Source of the DNA: Eudromia elegans | Taxonomy: Eukaryota > Chordata > Aves > Tinamiformes > Tinamidae | Assembly (NCBI GenBank): GCA_003342815.1 | Contig: PTEX01000014.1 | Location: 7,432,765 to 7,496,764 of the forward strand | Length of the DNA stretch: 64,000 nucleotides | Direction: 5' to 3' | In this document: one piece after another, positions 49,748-62,694 of the stretch | Numbering within the stretch: position 1 is the first letter of the stretch | How the letters are laid out: each line of letters begins with the position of its first letter | Position numbers and translations under genes: made by a program | Notes under the pieces: generated by a model | Databases searched by the model: none | What the model was told of the DNA's origin: nothing | What the model saw: only the letters and a program-made list of their open reading frames with translations

Positions 49748-52649
49748 CGTGGGAGGTGCAGGGGCAGCTCGTGCTGCGGGTGCCGTCCCCACGCCGGGGG
49801 CCCCGGGGGGCTCTGCAGGGGCTGGGGGCAGCAGAGCTGATCTCAGGTATCTATAGGAGGCAGCTGCAGCCATCAGGGCTTTCCACGTGGTGCCTTCTTC
49901 AAAGCAAAGCACTGCACAGGCAGCACCAAAGGGCATTGCAGCGGGCACAGGAAGGAAATAGACTTTTCCTTTAAAAACGGGTCGTGTTTCTGCGTAATTT
50001 TACCTAAAATGAGCAGGAGAGATGAGGGTAAGGGAGCAAGAGATCCTTGTTCTGCAGCTCTATTCATCCCAACCAGTTCCAGTTTTACTCAACTTCTTGA
50101 GTAACGCTTCTGCAAATAGGACATTGGGAGGGGATTTGCTTGGATAAAGGATGGGTGGCCGGGATTCCATGGGTGAGCAAAGGGGGGTTCATACGTGTAC
50201 ACACGTGCTCCAGTCCTTCCCCATCTGTGTTCTGGCTGGTAGAAACTAATCTAGGAGAGAAGTTACATTCTGGTTTTAGAAAAACAAGTAACGTTTCAAT
50301 GAGACCAGTTCCAAAAGGTGACTTATCTTTTACCTTCGTACCAAGATTCGTTAGATGGAAGGGACTTTCTAACTTGGTTTTTTTCAACCGTTTTTGCTTT
50401 CCCCACATAGTTCCAAGTAACTGAGCTCAGAACTGCATCCCTCTGCATCTGAAGCGATCCAAACTCCAATACCAACATGTAGAGCAAGGCAGGAGAAGGG
50501 TTGCAGGGATATGGGAGAAGCTTCAAGGGAGGACAACAGTCCTGGGCTTGGGCTGCTCTAAACAGAGTGTTTGTGACTAATGTGCCCTTAATGTGCTGTG
50601 TGGAGGTGTGTGGGCACTGAGATGTGCTGGGGGGGGCTCTGCTGAAGGGCAAAACGTTGCTATTTTTGCAAGGTCAGGCTATTTCTTGGCGTGGAAGCAG
50701 CTCACTCCCCTGCTGTCTGCACACAGACCCTGAGAGGGCTTCTCCTACGTGTTTTAAACCTCTCCTTCCCGTAACGAGTGACTGTTTTTGTTTTATTTCC
50801 TCCCAAATTATATGTCTGCCAGCCTCCCTTTCCCACAGCAAGGTTTGCGTGCTGAAATGCAGCTGTTTTGGGAATGGATGTGGCAGCTGCTTAACCATCT
50901 GTGGAAATGGTTCTTCTTTTGCCCGTCCTACCTTGCTCTTATCCCTTTCAAGCTTTATGAGGACGTCTGGAGGCAAAACGTTGTTGAGGAAGGTGGGGTA
51001 TTTTGGGGGTAAGGGCTTCCAAAGAGCAAGACTTTCTAACAGGTTCTCCCCTATATGAGTGTTGAGGAAGCCTTTTATTTTATTGTATAGAACATGGGGA
51101 GCCTTCACACATGGAGGCTGCTGAAGCGCTTGATGCTTTTGAGAACTGAGCTGATTATTTAAGTGCCTAGAGCTTTTCCATTGCAAACTCCTTGTGCACG
51201 GGTGTGATGATAAAGTCCTTGGGTGCTTCCTTGCGAGCATCCAAGGGATCCCTGGGAAAGCAGAGGGCTGAAGGACAGAACAACCCTATTCTATAAGGTC
51301 TTTTAGTTTGGACTGAGAGGGGACGAGACGCTGCAGTCCTTGAGCCGCTGCCTCCCTTGGAGAGGACACGGCTGAAGGGCACCTGGTGCCCTGCTCTGTG
51401 GTGCAGGGTTGGGATCCCTGGTCTCGGATGTGCCCTTGGGTGGCCCCTGGAGCATCCCTGTTCTCCTGTCCCGTGCTCCAGCTGGGGGGACATGATCCAG
51501 AACCAGGGGCGCCTCATCCCTGGGTTCTCGGGCTGCGGTTCTGTCCCTGGAGCCAGCTCGGGAGGAGCTCCTCGGTTATTCACTGCGGGGCTGGATGCCC
51601 CAGCCCTTGCACCCGACTTCCCCGCCCTGCCGCTGGGGTGAAACCCAGCAAATTCGGTAATTGCTCCTTTCCTCCTCACCCTCCTCTTGCATCCGGAGGA
51701 GCTGCTGGGCCCCCTGCCAGCCGTGGGCAGATGGGTCCGGGAAGGAGCGTGTGGCTGGAGCAGCCCTGTCCTTGCAGCCCAGTCCCCCAGGGAGGTCAGG
51801 CCCAGGCAGCTGGGGCACTTTGCCCCGGGGAAGTGGCCGTTTGCGGCAGGAGGGGGATTGTGCAGCCTCCGAGCGCGGTCAGATCCGGCACGGTGACCCC
51901 GGCTGCGGTCCGGATTGTCCCTCTCCATGCCGGGCTGGCTTCCAGCCCTTCTCCGTGCCCAGCTGATGCCGAGCTGCTTCCAGAGGGGAGCTTGGCCCCT
52001 CTGCCTGACCCCAGCCTCCCCTGTGCCTACTGAGGGGCCTCTGCTTGTTCAGGTGAAGCGTCGCACCGAGTGCATCCTGCTGACACCGGGAACATGGAAT
52101 TCTCTCCAAGACGGCACGTACGGCACTGTCGCTAGCAGCTCTTGGGAGAGGCTCCCGAGAGCTGGTCTGTTTGCAGGTGGTGGCCGCGCTGCTCCCAGCT
52201 GCTCCCAGGCCTCCGCCCGCGCCCCTGCACAGGGATGCGGAGTGGGAGACGGCCATGGCTGTGAGCATTTCCTTGGGAATCCCTGGCTAGGGAAGGATGC
52301 GCTGACACCATTTGTTTGCCCTGGGCCCGGGTACAGCCCGCCAGACGCTCGTGGTTTTCTTTAATCCGCGGAGTCCGGGTGCTCTGCAACCCGGCGCTCG
52401 ATTTCTGCGGAAAACCCCAAAAAAGAGGCGGGAGTGCCCCGTGCGCCAGCGAGCGGCCGCCAGGGGGCGCCATGAGCGCGGCCGCTGCGGCCGGGGGGTC
52501 GCCGGGCAGCCCCGGCCGCGACCCCCGGCCCCGCTGCTGGCGGCCCCCGGAGGGGCCAGACCCGCTGAGCGGGCGAGAGCGATGCTCGGGGACCGCTGCC
52601 ATGGGCTGGGACCCACTGCGGTGCCGCTCCGGCCTGGGCATGGTCCCCG

Positions 52650-52785
52650 CAGCGCCCGGTGCTCTGGCATCGCGCCCAGGGTGCTCGATGCTCGGGCATC
52701 GCACCCAAGGAACCCGGTGTTTGGGCATCGCACCCGCTGCTCGGGCATCACCCGCGGGATACCTGGTGTTTGGGCAGGCCTCGGG
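52650..52785. repeat. Degenerate tandem repeat with GGGCATCGCACCC core
   Basis: The cores GGCATCGCGCCC, GGGCATCGCACCC (twice) and GGGCATCACCCGC recur every 24-34 bases. GGTGTTTGGGCA and GGTGCTCTGGCA spacers lie between them. It looks like an eroded minisatellite of about four units. Confidence 0.7.
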
Positions 52786-55700
52786 CCTCACGTAGAGCCT
52801 TCCATCTCAACGGGCATCCCAAGGAAAGCCGGCGCTGGCAGCATTGAGCTTTCCCGGTGCTTTGGCATTCACCGAGCTTACCCTGCTGGTGCTTGTGGCC
52901 TCTCTCCTGGCTATTGGGACTGCAGGAGGTGTGGGACCGGAGCTGGGGTTCCTGACTGCCTCCCGCCACGCTGCTGTTCCTCTGCCACCAGCACTTGGTG
53001 ACAAGGACAACGGCAGCGTGTCACTGCAGTGCACGTTTCCCCTCTCCCTGCATCCGTGTCTGTAGGCATCACATCCTTCCCCAGTGCCAGCCCGTCCTGC
53101 TAATAACCACGTCCTCCCGCCCCTGCCGAGGAGCCCGGGGACGGCCCTTTGCGCGGGACCCGCCTCGGCGCGCGTGACGTGGCAGGACGCATGTGACATG
53201 TGCTGGGAGGGAAACGCAGGAGCGAGCAGCAAAGTCTTGGTGTGAAGAGCATCAGTGGGGCCGCCCGGGCGTGCGCGGGCCCTCGCAGGGGCTGCCTGCG
53301 CCACGCGGTGGCTCATGTCCCCTCTGGGTTCGGCCTCTGGTTAATCCAAGGCCAGCTCCTTGCTCCCACGCCTACAAACACCCGGGAGGGAGCGAGGTGC
53401 CCGTGCAAACGCAGAGCGAGCGCTGCGAGGTGGAGCTGGGCTGTGCCCGTCGCGAGGCCGGGCACCGTGCCCTTCCTACGGGGCTTCGCCAGCCCGACTC
53501 GAGCTGGGGTTCAGGCCTGAGGGCTCCTTTCATGTCCTGGGAGCTCCTCCAGGGCAGGTCGTCTTCATGCATGTGTCTCAGGCTGCCCTTGAGCTGGTTC
53601 TGGTGAGGAGTGGTGTTGGTGCGTGCCCAGAGCAAGGGCAGCAGAGCGGGCTGAGCTCCGCTCCGGTCCGTACACAGGGTGTCTGTGCGGGAGACGAGGT
53701 TGTTCTCGGATCACTTGAGCCTTCCTGAGCCCTCCCGTGGTCACAGCACAGCATGGTCCAGGGAGAAGGCTCTGCATTCCCCTTGTGTCTTTGGTCTCTA
53801 TAAACAGCAAAACCTTCTCCAAAGTCGGAGCTCTGGCGCGCAGCAACGATGTTTGCACAAAAGGCAGAGGTCACTGGAAGCTGCCTTGGGTTTGGGATTC
53901 CTTATCCCAAAAACGAGCAGGCCGGAGCCGGGGTCCCTCTTGTATGTGAGGGCGTTTGAGCCCCGCAGCCCTCGCGGTGGCAGCGGAGCCGTCTCCGCTC
54001 CCCTGGCTGGCCCGGGTGCCAGCGGGAGACGCGGCCCGAGCCCTGGGATGCTGCAGCTTTAACGCCGAGCCGGAGGAGCCAGGTACGTGAGAGCCTATTT
54101 TCGGCTGCCTTTTGTTTTGGTGGATTTTTGCCCGGCTGGGAATTCACTTCACAGGCTCCTTCCTCGAGGGCTCCGCGCAGCGGCCGCGCGCCAGCGTGAC
54201 TCATGCCTGTCTTGTGCTTTTATCTGTCCCCCTTTGCTCTTCTCCCTCGCCCCAGACTCTCCCTGTTCCCGCGGGACCTGCCCGGTCCTGCCGCCCTGCG
54301 CTGGCCGCCCCGGGCGGGCCCGGCGCTTCCGAGCGCTGCAGCGGGACCCGCTACATCCCCACGTCGGATCCAGGCCCTTCCCGGGTCTCTGGCAGCTCCC
54401 GTAGGACGCCCGTGGTCCGGGGGAGCAGGGGGGCACCGGCCGTGCTGCCCCGTGCCCCTGTTTTGCCTTTCCTTTTACGCAGACCGCAAAGGGAGGGGAG
54501 AGATTTGTATAAAGTAAAATCCCCGAGATAGGAATCTCTTGCGCAAGGCGTGTTCGTCTCACCTGCTTCCCTCTGGGGACTCGGGAAGGGTTCGTGAGGC
54601 TCCCTAATTGCCTCCCCTTTGCTCCAGCGAGACTCTAGCTCCTCACCAGAAACCCCCTTGGGGAGCTACAAAGGAGATCCCCAGGAACAGGAGGGATAAG
54701 GAGGAAGAGGGGGGATTCTTCGGCCTCGCTCCTCCAAAACCCCCCCTGCATTGCCTGGAGGGACGTGCAGCTCCCGTGTCCCCAGGGCTGCCGGATCAGA
54801 GCCGTGGCTCCGTCCCGGGGTTGCCGTTGGGGCCACGTTCCCGCCGCGGTTTCCTCGGTGCGGAGCGGGAACGGGATGAGCCGCCCGGTCGCGTTCCCGG
54901 TGCGGAGGCGGCCGGGCCGCTACGTGGGGCTCGCGTTTCCTCCGACACGAAGCGCGCGCAGGAGAGGCCGCGGGACAGAGCGCCGAGTGGTTCAACCACC
55001 CCGTGGAATTCCAGCACCGGAGCGCGAGCGGCAGCACCGGGCACGGCCGCCCCGGAGCCCACGGAGCGCGAGGGCAGGGGCTGCGTTGGCCTTGGGGACG
55101 TGTTCTATGGAAACGCATCCCTGCGCTGGCTCTGTTGCATCAGGAGCTGCAGAGCGAGAAGGTTTCACGGGCTCTGGGGAGGATGAAGCTGCCGGTGGCT
55201 GCGGGATGACGGGAGATGAGGAGGGAGCTGGGTTTCCTCTCCGTCCTCTTTGAGATGCTGCTTCTAGACCCGGTCCCTTCAGCGACGGCGGCTGGTCCTT
55301 ATGGGCACGTCCGTGCCTTGCAGGGTCCAGCACCCGCGGCCCCTTAGGAGCCCTGGAGCGACAACGTTCCTGCAGAAGCAGGTGCTGCCGCATCCTCATG
55401 CGGAGCGGGAAGGGGCCGGGCCCTGGTAGGGATTTTCCTGCAGGCCGGAGCTGCTCTGCACCCATCGACAGCAGGATTTGCTGCTGCCGGACACGGAGTT
55501 GGTGACTGGCACCATCTAAGCCTTGCCCATCCGCGGGAGCCGCTTCCGTGCGGACACGGTGCCGGTGCTGCCCCAGCGCTCCTCTCCTGGGGAAAATTCA
55601 CGGATCTTCTCACCAGGGAAGCTTCAGAGACGAGAGCCTTGCCTGCTCTAAAGGGGAACGCAGCAGCTCGCAGCGAGGCCCCGCTGCACGAGGCGCTTCC

Positions 55701-56161
55701 TTAGGGTCTGATTAGCTCTTGCATAACGCGCTGGCTTTCACGGTGCCCCCGCTTCCCCCTTCCCTCCCTCAGCTCGCTCTCAGCCGAAGCCCACGTGGCT
55801 GTAACGCAGATTTCCCCGTCCGATAGGGCGCCCGGAAAGCTTTGGGCTTCTCCCGCCGCGTCCGCTCGCGTTCTCCTAGCGCCGTTCGCTGCGCGGCACC
55901 GCGAGACTCGGCCCGCAATCCCCGTGCGAACGGAGCCGCTCGATCCCCTTTTCTGCTGCTTTCTCGGGGATCTTTATCCAGGGGCTTTCACGAACCCTGC
56001 TGCGTTGCCCGCCTCGCTTCATCCCATCGCTTTGGCCTGGTTTTATTTTCACCCTTTCTGATGCTAAGGCGGGAGCAGCCCCCCCCCCCCCCGTTGCAAA
56101 CGGGTTTGCCAACCCGCGACGAGGGAAGCAGGACAAACCGAGTTGCCCAAAGCGGGAAACT

Positions 56162-56185
56162 TTTTATTGCTTTAAAGCAATAAAA
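56162..56185. repeat. Perfect 24-bp palindrome with AATAAA on both strands
   Basis: TTTTATTGCTTT followed directly by its reverse complement AAAGCAATAAAA. The + strand carries AATAAA at 56179-56184 and the - strand carries it at 56168-56163. It lies in the SLC45A3-ELK4 spacer, an AT island inside GC-rich DNA. Confidence 0.9.
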
Positions 56186-57060
56186 TTGTAATTGCAAACG
56201 CTTCGTACACAGACGTCGCCCTGACGTGGCTGCCCTATTGCTGCCCCTCCAAACGGCCAGGATGCCCGAAAACGTTGGGAAGTTTGGAGCGTTTCCGTGT
56301 GCTCCGGAACGGGCGTTCGCCGCTTGTCCCGCCCCGCTTGACCTCCCCCTTTGGCTCCGCGTGCGTTAACGGGGAAGACGGAGGCGCTTTGGGGAGCGGG
56401 TTGGGCCCCCCGCGTCGGCCTCGAGTGCGAGCGGCGCGCGATGGTTATCGGGGCGAAACGCTGCCCTTTCTGCCACAAGCCGAAATTGCCGTTTTTCAGC
56501 TCAAAACTGCCCCCCGGTCCCGGCAAAGGCTCTCGGAAAGCAGCTGGTTGCAGGAGGACGTCCCGGTTAGCTCCGTTTGGGGACAGACGTGCCGCTTTCG
56601 GCACACCTCCCCAAGGGGCTCCGTTTTCCTCTTTGCTTTTTCATTTCGTTGCGGGAGAAGCCGAAAGCTCCGGGCGGCAGGAAGGTGCTGGGATGAAGCA
56701 CGGGTTGGAAAGGGCCGGGGAAGGAAGGGGTTTGACCAAAAAACCAGTGATTTGGGGTGAAAAGCAGCCCAGCTGCGCGTGGTGCGTCACCCGGAGGCTC
56801 CCGTGCAGCCGAGGAGGCTCCCGGTAACGGCTGGAAGCGAACGGGAATCGTTCCTTTAATTCTGTTTAATAACGAGTCGACTGTTATCAACAGACACGGG
56901 CTCGGTGACAGCCCCGTCCCTCCGCCCCAGGAGCCTCAAGGCTCTTCCCTTGGGCCAAAGACCCCCTCGGAATTCCCTAGTGCCAGGATTTATCAAGATT
57001 AGGATATGTTTTTATTAAAAAAAGTATTTTTTTTTTATATTATTTTACGTTTATTTTTAT

Positions 57061-57372
57061 TAATCGACGAAACCGGGCCGGGCCCATGGCGGCGGGACTA
57101 CACTACCCACAACCCCCCGCGCCCGCGCGGCGGGGGCTGCTCCGCGGCGCCCCCGCCGCGCGCGTTGATTGGCGGTGGCGNNNNNNNNNNNNNNNNNNNN
57201 NNNNNNNNNNNNNNNNNNNNNNNNNNNNNNNNNNNNNNNNNNNNNNNNNNNNNNNNNNNNNNNNNNNNNNNNNNNNNNNNNNNNNNNNNNNNNNNNNNNN
57301 NNNNNNNNNNNNNNNNNNNNNNNNNNNNNNNNNNNNNNNNNNNNNNNNNNNNNNNNNNNNNGCTCCGCGTAG
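57061..57372 (+). promoter_or_regulatory. ELK4: Probable ELK4 CpG promoter and non-coding exon 1 (mostly in a gap)
   Basis: A housekeeping-type promoter is visible on the left of the gap. It has a YY1-like ATGGCGGC (57086-57093), a ZNF143/THAP11-type ACTACA-N3-CCCA element (57097-57109) and an inverted CCAAT box (ATTGG, 57168-57172). Right of the gap, GCGTAG|GTGAGC at 57372/57373 is a good splice donor. Conserved gene order places ELK4, an ETS-domain ternary complex factor that works with SRF, immediately downstream of SLC45A3 on this strand, with a non-coding first exon. No ELK4 protein sequence is in the window, so the name rests on synteny only. Confidence 0.5.
57181..57361. other. Assembly gap, 181 N, in the presumed ELK4 first exon
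   Basis: The gap covers the most GC-rich part of the CpG island, very probably including the transcription start and the body of exon 1. Confidence 0.97.
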
Positions 57373-60300
57373 GTGAGCGGGGAGGGCCACGCGTGGGCAG
57401 CGCCGAGGGCCCCGCGTGACGCGGTGCGGGGGGTGGAGGGGGCGCCGCGCGGGCAGCGGGCGCTGCCGTGGGTGCGTGGGTGGATGGGGGGAGGCCGGTC
57501 CCGCGGCGCCGCGTGTCGCTTTTCGCGCTCGTTTCTGCCGCCGGGAGGCCCCGTGGGCGGCTCGCGCGCGCCCGTGGGCGCTTCCACGGCAGCCCCGCCG
57601 AGCGCCGGCGCCTCGCGGCTCTTCCCGCGCCGTGCTCTGCGTCGGCCCCCGCGAGTTACGGGGTAACCGGCCGTCGAACACGCGTGTGGTGGTGGTTGTT
57701 GTTGTTTTTGTTTTCTCTGTTTTTTTTTTTTTCCCCTGATTCTGATGTTTTTTTCCCCCTCTTTTTTGAATTCCCCTGCACCGATTTCTCTGCGGCGTGG
57801 GCGGCTGCTGCCCCCAGCAGCCAAGGAATCCGTGAAGCGAGCATGCAAATCCTCCGAGAAAGTATGCAAATGCGGTGCAAAAATATAACCTGCCGTTATC
57901 TTCATTTTCACGTGCGTGACGGCCCTCGCGCACAGCCATCCGCCTGCACATGCACGTCCAGGTGTAAGATACGTGCGTGCTTTACTTCTATAACACTCAT
58001 TGCAAGTTATTCTGTGCAAAAAAACATCATCCCTGTTGCTGTTTTGCCCGCCTGGCTGGACGTGGGGGGAGCCCCCAGCTCCTGGGGCTGTTTCTGCTTC
58101 GTTGTTTTTAAGCAGCAGCCCCCGAGCGGGCATCGCTCCGTTAGGTGAGCGCCCCGCTTGCTGCGGGCAGGGCCGAGCCGTTGAAACGTCCTTATCTCCT
58201 TCGTGCTCCGGATAAACGCGATCCCTGCGCCGAGCGCAGCCTTCCTGACGAGACTGCGTGTTCGGGATTTTGGCCGGCCTGTTTATTTTTAGGGTCTTAG
58301 CGCCTGTTTGTAGGGAATAGTTGTTCCATCGTCATAGCAACCGGGCCGAGTGTACTGTAAACATTATTAAAGGCAACCTTTTCCGTCTTAAACGAGACTT
58401 CCTTTCCGTAATAAAGTTAGGGTCAGTGTAAAACGTTAAACCGTTTGCTTGAGGCTTGTTCTGTGATGCGTTGCAGAGACCCGGCCCCTGTGCCTTAAAC
58501 GAGGATGCTTTTACGTTGAGCGTATGGATTGTGCCTTAGTGAAGCTGATTCCTCCTACTCCTGGTAAACACTCCCCGCAGCCCCTGGCGTGGCAGATAAA
58601 GAGGCAGCAAAGCGTGGTTTGCTTGAAGAGGAGCTTCTGTGGAAATAAGGATTCTATGATAAGGATATTCTCGCTTATTCGGGAAAATTTGCATCAGTGT
58701 CAGCACTGATGGTGATCAAAGGATCGTTTGGGTTTTTCTTAAGTTCATTGTTCCCGCTGCTTGTCCTGAGCATACTGCTCCCAGTGGCTTTCATCCCGCC
58801 ATAACCGATAATGAAAAGACCCCTGTGCATCCCAGCGAGGCAGAGCAGGGGCACAAGGTCCCTTGTCACCAGCCCCAGCTGCAGGCAGGGCCGGAGGAGC
58901 CAACTGACTGTAGCAAGCGGAGGAAACGCACGGCCCGTGTTTGGAGGTCGCCTTATTAGCCGTGTCCCGACAGGTTAGAACATTTTTGAATGGCAGGGCG
59001 TGCTCGCCAAAACTGTGCTCGTTAACGAGCCGGGCACCATTGTGTAGGTATCAAGGTTTAAACAAATCTCTTTGGCTCGCGCACCGCAGCGGGCTTAACG
59101 ATCCTCTTCCCTAGCTAGGCTGGGAATTCCGATGCCGCTGGTGTTCCCGGCGGCTGGATTGCCACTGCTCGCTCTCTAATACGGTGAGGTTTTCCTTAGG
59201 GGTCTGGAAACAGAGAAGATTAGCAACCAAGAACATAGAACAGCAAAGGCTTATTTTTTAGATGGGAATTAAAAAGATGAAACAAATTGCTCCGAAAGCC
59301 CTAAATATTTGCAAACATCTGAATTTCATGTATACTTGCAGCTTAATTTTTGAGCCAAGAACACCAAACTTTTGGTGACATTTGCTTCACGTAAATACAA
59401 CTGTCAGGCTTGGAGAAGGATTAAGCAATGAAAGCTCTGGAGCAGCTCTTATCACGAGGACATCCTCCAGCATTTCCTTCCCAGGAACTTCCTGCCTCGA
59501 TAACCAGAGTTTCTCTTTCAGAACAAGCTTATTTTCCGGCCTGGCTTGGAAACAAGACTGCAGTAAATACCAGAGCCAAGCGGCCAAGCTGAGCTTGCTG
59601 GAGTCTAGGTTGTCCCGTTCCCCATTCCTACCCGATTTGGGTATTTATTAGAGAAATTGCTATTTGAATACATCTTAGGAAGTTGCCCGTGTTTGGATTT
59701 TTAGTAGTGTTGTGGCAGATGCAGAAATCTGGATCTCCAGTTCAATTCCATGCAAGTAGTAGCTTCATCTTATACATAAAGCAGGCATTTTGGAAAAGAA
59801 CTGAATACTGTAGTTCTTTGCATGCTTCCCTCTGCACCAGAGCATATCCATAGCTCTGGACGGTGGGTTTACTGTGTACTGGGCAACAGGTTCTTTCTAA
59901 ACTGAATCAAAATTGATAAAATGCTGAAAGTTATAGTTCTAGTAAGTCACTTTCTCTGGGACTTGAAAGTATTTTCTGAAAAATGTATCAGTAACGGGAT
60001 ATTTTAGGTGCTGTACTATTTTAATTATTCCTTAGTTGTTGATAACCATTTAATTAGCTGCTTCATCAGTAACAACATGTTGCAGTTCCTTCTGTTCACT
60101 AAATTAAAGCTGATATCGGCTGTTTTCTTTCCTGGTGCTTTCCTTCTTTCTTAGGAGGAGTGTGGGGGGGGAAGAAAGCAGCTATTTATTTATTTATTAA
60201 CCAGACAAGGCACTGAGCAACCTGGTCTAACTTTCGAGTTCTCCCCGTTTGAGCAGGGAGCTGGGCCTCATGACTTCCAAACATCTCTTTCCATCTAAAT

Positions 60301-62627
60301 TATTCCGTGTTGCTTGTTTTTTTTTTTTTTTCCCTGGAACAGCTATCTAAGGCCTTGTCTCCGCGGGGGTATTGCACAATGTAACAGGGAGTTCATGGCT
60401 ACGAATTCCTTCTGTTCAGGCACCGTGGCCATCTTAATCTATTTAAAAGCCCCAAGAATAGTTCAGCGCGAGCCCAATAAAGTCTTAGCAACTCAGGCTC
60501 CTGCATGTGTGCGTTGCGTGCACGGCGTGTCCGGCTTCCCTGCGATTGCCTGGAGACCTCATGTGCTCATCTGGTGCCCCCACTGCGTGTCTGATTTGCA
60601 GCTTTAAGTATGAGGCCCCTGAGCCCATCTCTAAATTATTGCTGCTGGTCACAATCTGCTTAAAATGGAAGCATTTATTTTAAAATAAGTAGGAAAAAGA
60701 TCAACTCTTACCTTTTGGTGGGTTTTTTTTGTTGTTTTTTTGGTTGTTTCTGGCAGTCCTCAAGCAGGATCCTTAGTGGCACTACCATGCTGTGCTCTTT
60801 GCTGCTTGCAAAGGTGTCTTTTGAGATGTCACTTCTGTGTAAATATAAGGACAGCCTTAAGTGTCCCATTGGAGGGCTTGCTGTGCTGAGGTTCCCTCCA
60901 TCGTGTAACACTGGTGTGAAATTCTTCCCTTCCCTCTGCCTTGCACCATCCCCAGCACCTCTTTGGAGTCCTGAGGAGCTCTCGGACCTGCCTGGACTTT
61001 TCCAGGCCATCTGGATAAACCATCAGAGGCCCTTAGGACGAATGAGGGTGACAGAGGCCGCGGGCTCTTCCCACGGCTGGGCCGCAGTTCAGGAAGCCCT
61101 TGCAGAGGCCCTGGGATCCTGCTGCTCCCTTTGGGGCTGGTTGGCTCATGCCTTAGCGGGGGACACATCAAGGGATCCCTCTCTGCATGACCTTGAAGGG
61201 CTGGATATTTCGGGGTGTGTTGCACAGTAGCCGTAGGCCACGGTAGCCATTCCCATGTGCCACTTTGGAAGCTGTTTCTCCCATTTGCCATCCAGGGTTT
61301 CTGCTTCCACAAAAGATGTGCAGAGCCTTGAGGCTCTGCAATCCAAGAGAGCTGCACGAAGCTTTGTGTGACAGAGACCTGTACAGAGAAATCGCTGAAA
61401 AAGATGCCTATCTCGTGCTCTGGGTTTTTGCAAGCTCGAGGCTCCGTGAGGTCGGGGCCTCAAACAAAGCTGTGGCAGCACGAGAAGGCCGGGGTTTGCA
61501 GCATTTGTATTTGGATAGTGCAGCCAAGCGCTGTCAGGCGCTCTGTATTCTTCAAGGGGTCATCCGTAGGCGTCAGGGAAGATCTCAAGACAATAATAGT
61601 GCTCTATTTTAGCGTACTCATTACAAAGTATAACTGCCCTCTGCCTCTAGCAAGTATTTTTCCCTTGCGCTCGAGCGGTGCAGGAGAGGAAAGGCCGTTT
61701 TCATAAACAGCAGCCCTACTTCTCTAATTCCTTCATTGTCTTCTCAAGTGGGACCTTTCTCTTGCTCCACCGGCTCTCCTAAGGAAAACAAAACTCAGCA
61801 AAAAAGGATCGCTTGCAGCGGCGTGCCGCAATTATTGGCGTATTCATCTTGAAGAAAAAGCAATCAAACTGCTAGGCTTTTTGTGCTGACAGGGAGCTAT
61901 GCTAGCAGATTGATGCCTTTTCTTGAAGGGAACCATGGATTTGGAAGCAGATGAAATGCCATTTACGAGTGTGACAGAAGTAGCGTCCTGTTGATAGGCA
62001 GCACGAGAGGGCTCGCGTGTTCCTCCTCCTCCTCCTCCTCCTTTCTTTTAGGTTCTGTAAGGAGCAGCTGTAGCTCTTGGTGCAGGTTGGGCCAGAAGGG
62101 CCTGGAGGATCTGCTCCATTCCTTGCCGTGCCTGTGCAGGAGGGAGGATGTTGGAGAACGTGGCCCTTAAAAGGGCTCTCCTATGAACACAAAGCAGTGG
62201 ATCCCCCTGCACAGGCTGCCAGGTGGCAGCCAGCAACGGTCACAAAAGCAGGATAACAAACACAGGGTGCTAAAGTCGCTGTTTAATCCATGAGGCTGCA
62301 AGGCCTTTTCCTGCCCCAGGTGCTGAAGAAGGCCCAATCTTCTGAGCACATTATGCAGATTTTTTCCCTGAGTGTTTTTCTTTAACTGTACCTTGGCTGT
62401 ACTGATTTTAATTTTACATCTTGTGCGTGATGGGCTTTTTTTCCTGCTGCTTCCTGAAGAAGCAATGATTCTTTGATGCATTTTTATGCAATACCAAAGC
62501 AAGCTTAATATAAACATTAAATGCAATGTGTCTTCAGTCATGGTACAACATTGCATGCCATGTACGTACTACCTGTTCCCAGTTACAGATTGCTCCTGAA
62601 CTCAGTAGCAGCAAGATCCACCCATGT

Positions 62628-62630
<3 letters not shown>

Positions 62631-62690
<60 letters not shown>
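62631..62690. repeat. (TA)30 microsatellite
   Basis: Sixty bases of perfect TA dinucleotides, followed about 33 bp downstream by a shorter TATATATATATAT tract. Such arrays are length-variable and can extrude cruciforms. Confidence 0.98.

Positions 62691-62694
<4 letters not shown>

Larger units (their letters stand above)
49748..57060 (+). other. SLC45A3 3' UTR and intergenic spacer to ELK4
   Basis: The 3' UTR starts at 49748. I found no AATAAA by eye in the first 2.6 kb after the stop, so its end is not fixed; the gene may use a variant hexamer. From about 51.3 kb the sequence is GC-rich, with stop-poor random frames on both strands. It includes a degenerate tandem repeat at 52.65-52.78 kb, a C14 run near 56081 and the palindrome at 56162-56185. 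No coding exon recognised. Confidence 0.6.

Noticed and set aside
49082-49948. 288-codon minus-strand frame
   Set aside because: It is antisense to SLC45A3 exon 5, whose own frame matches human prostein to its last residues.
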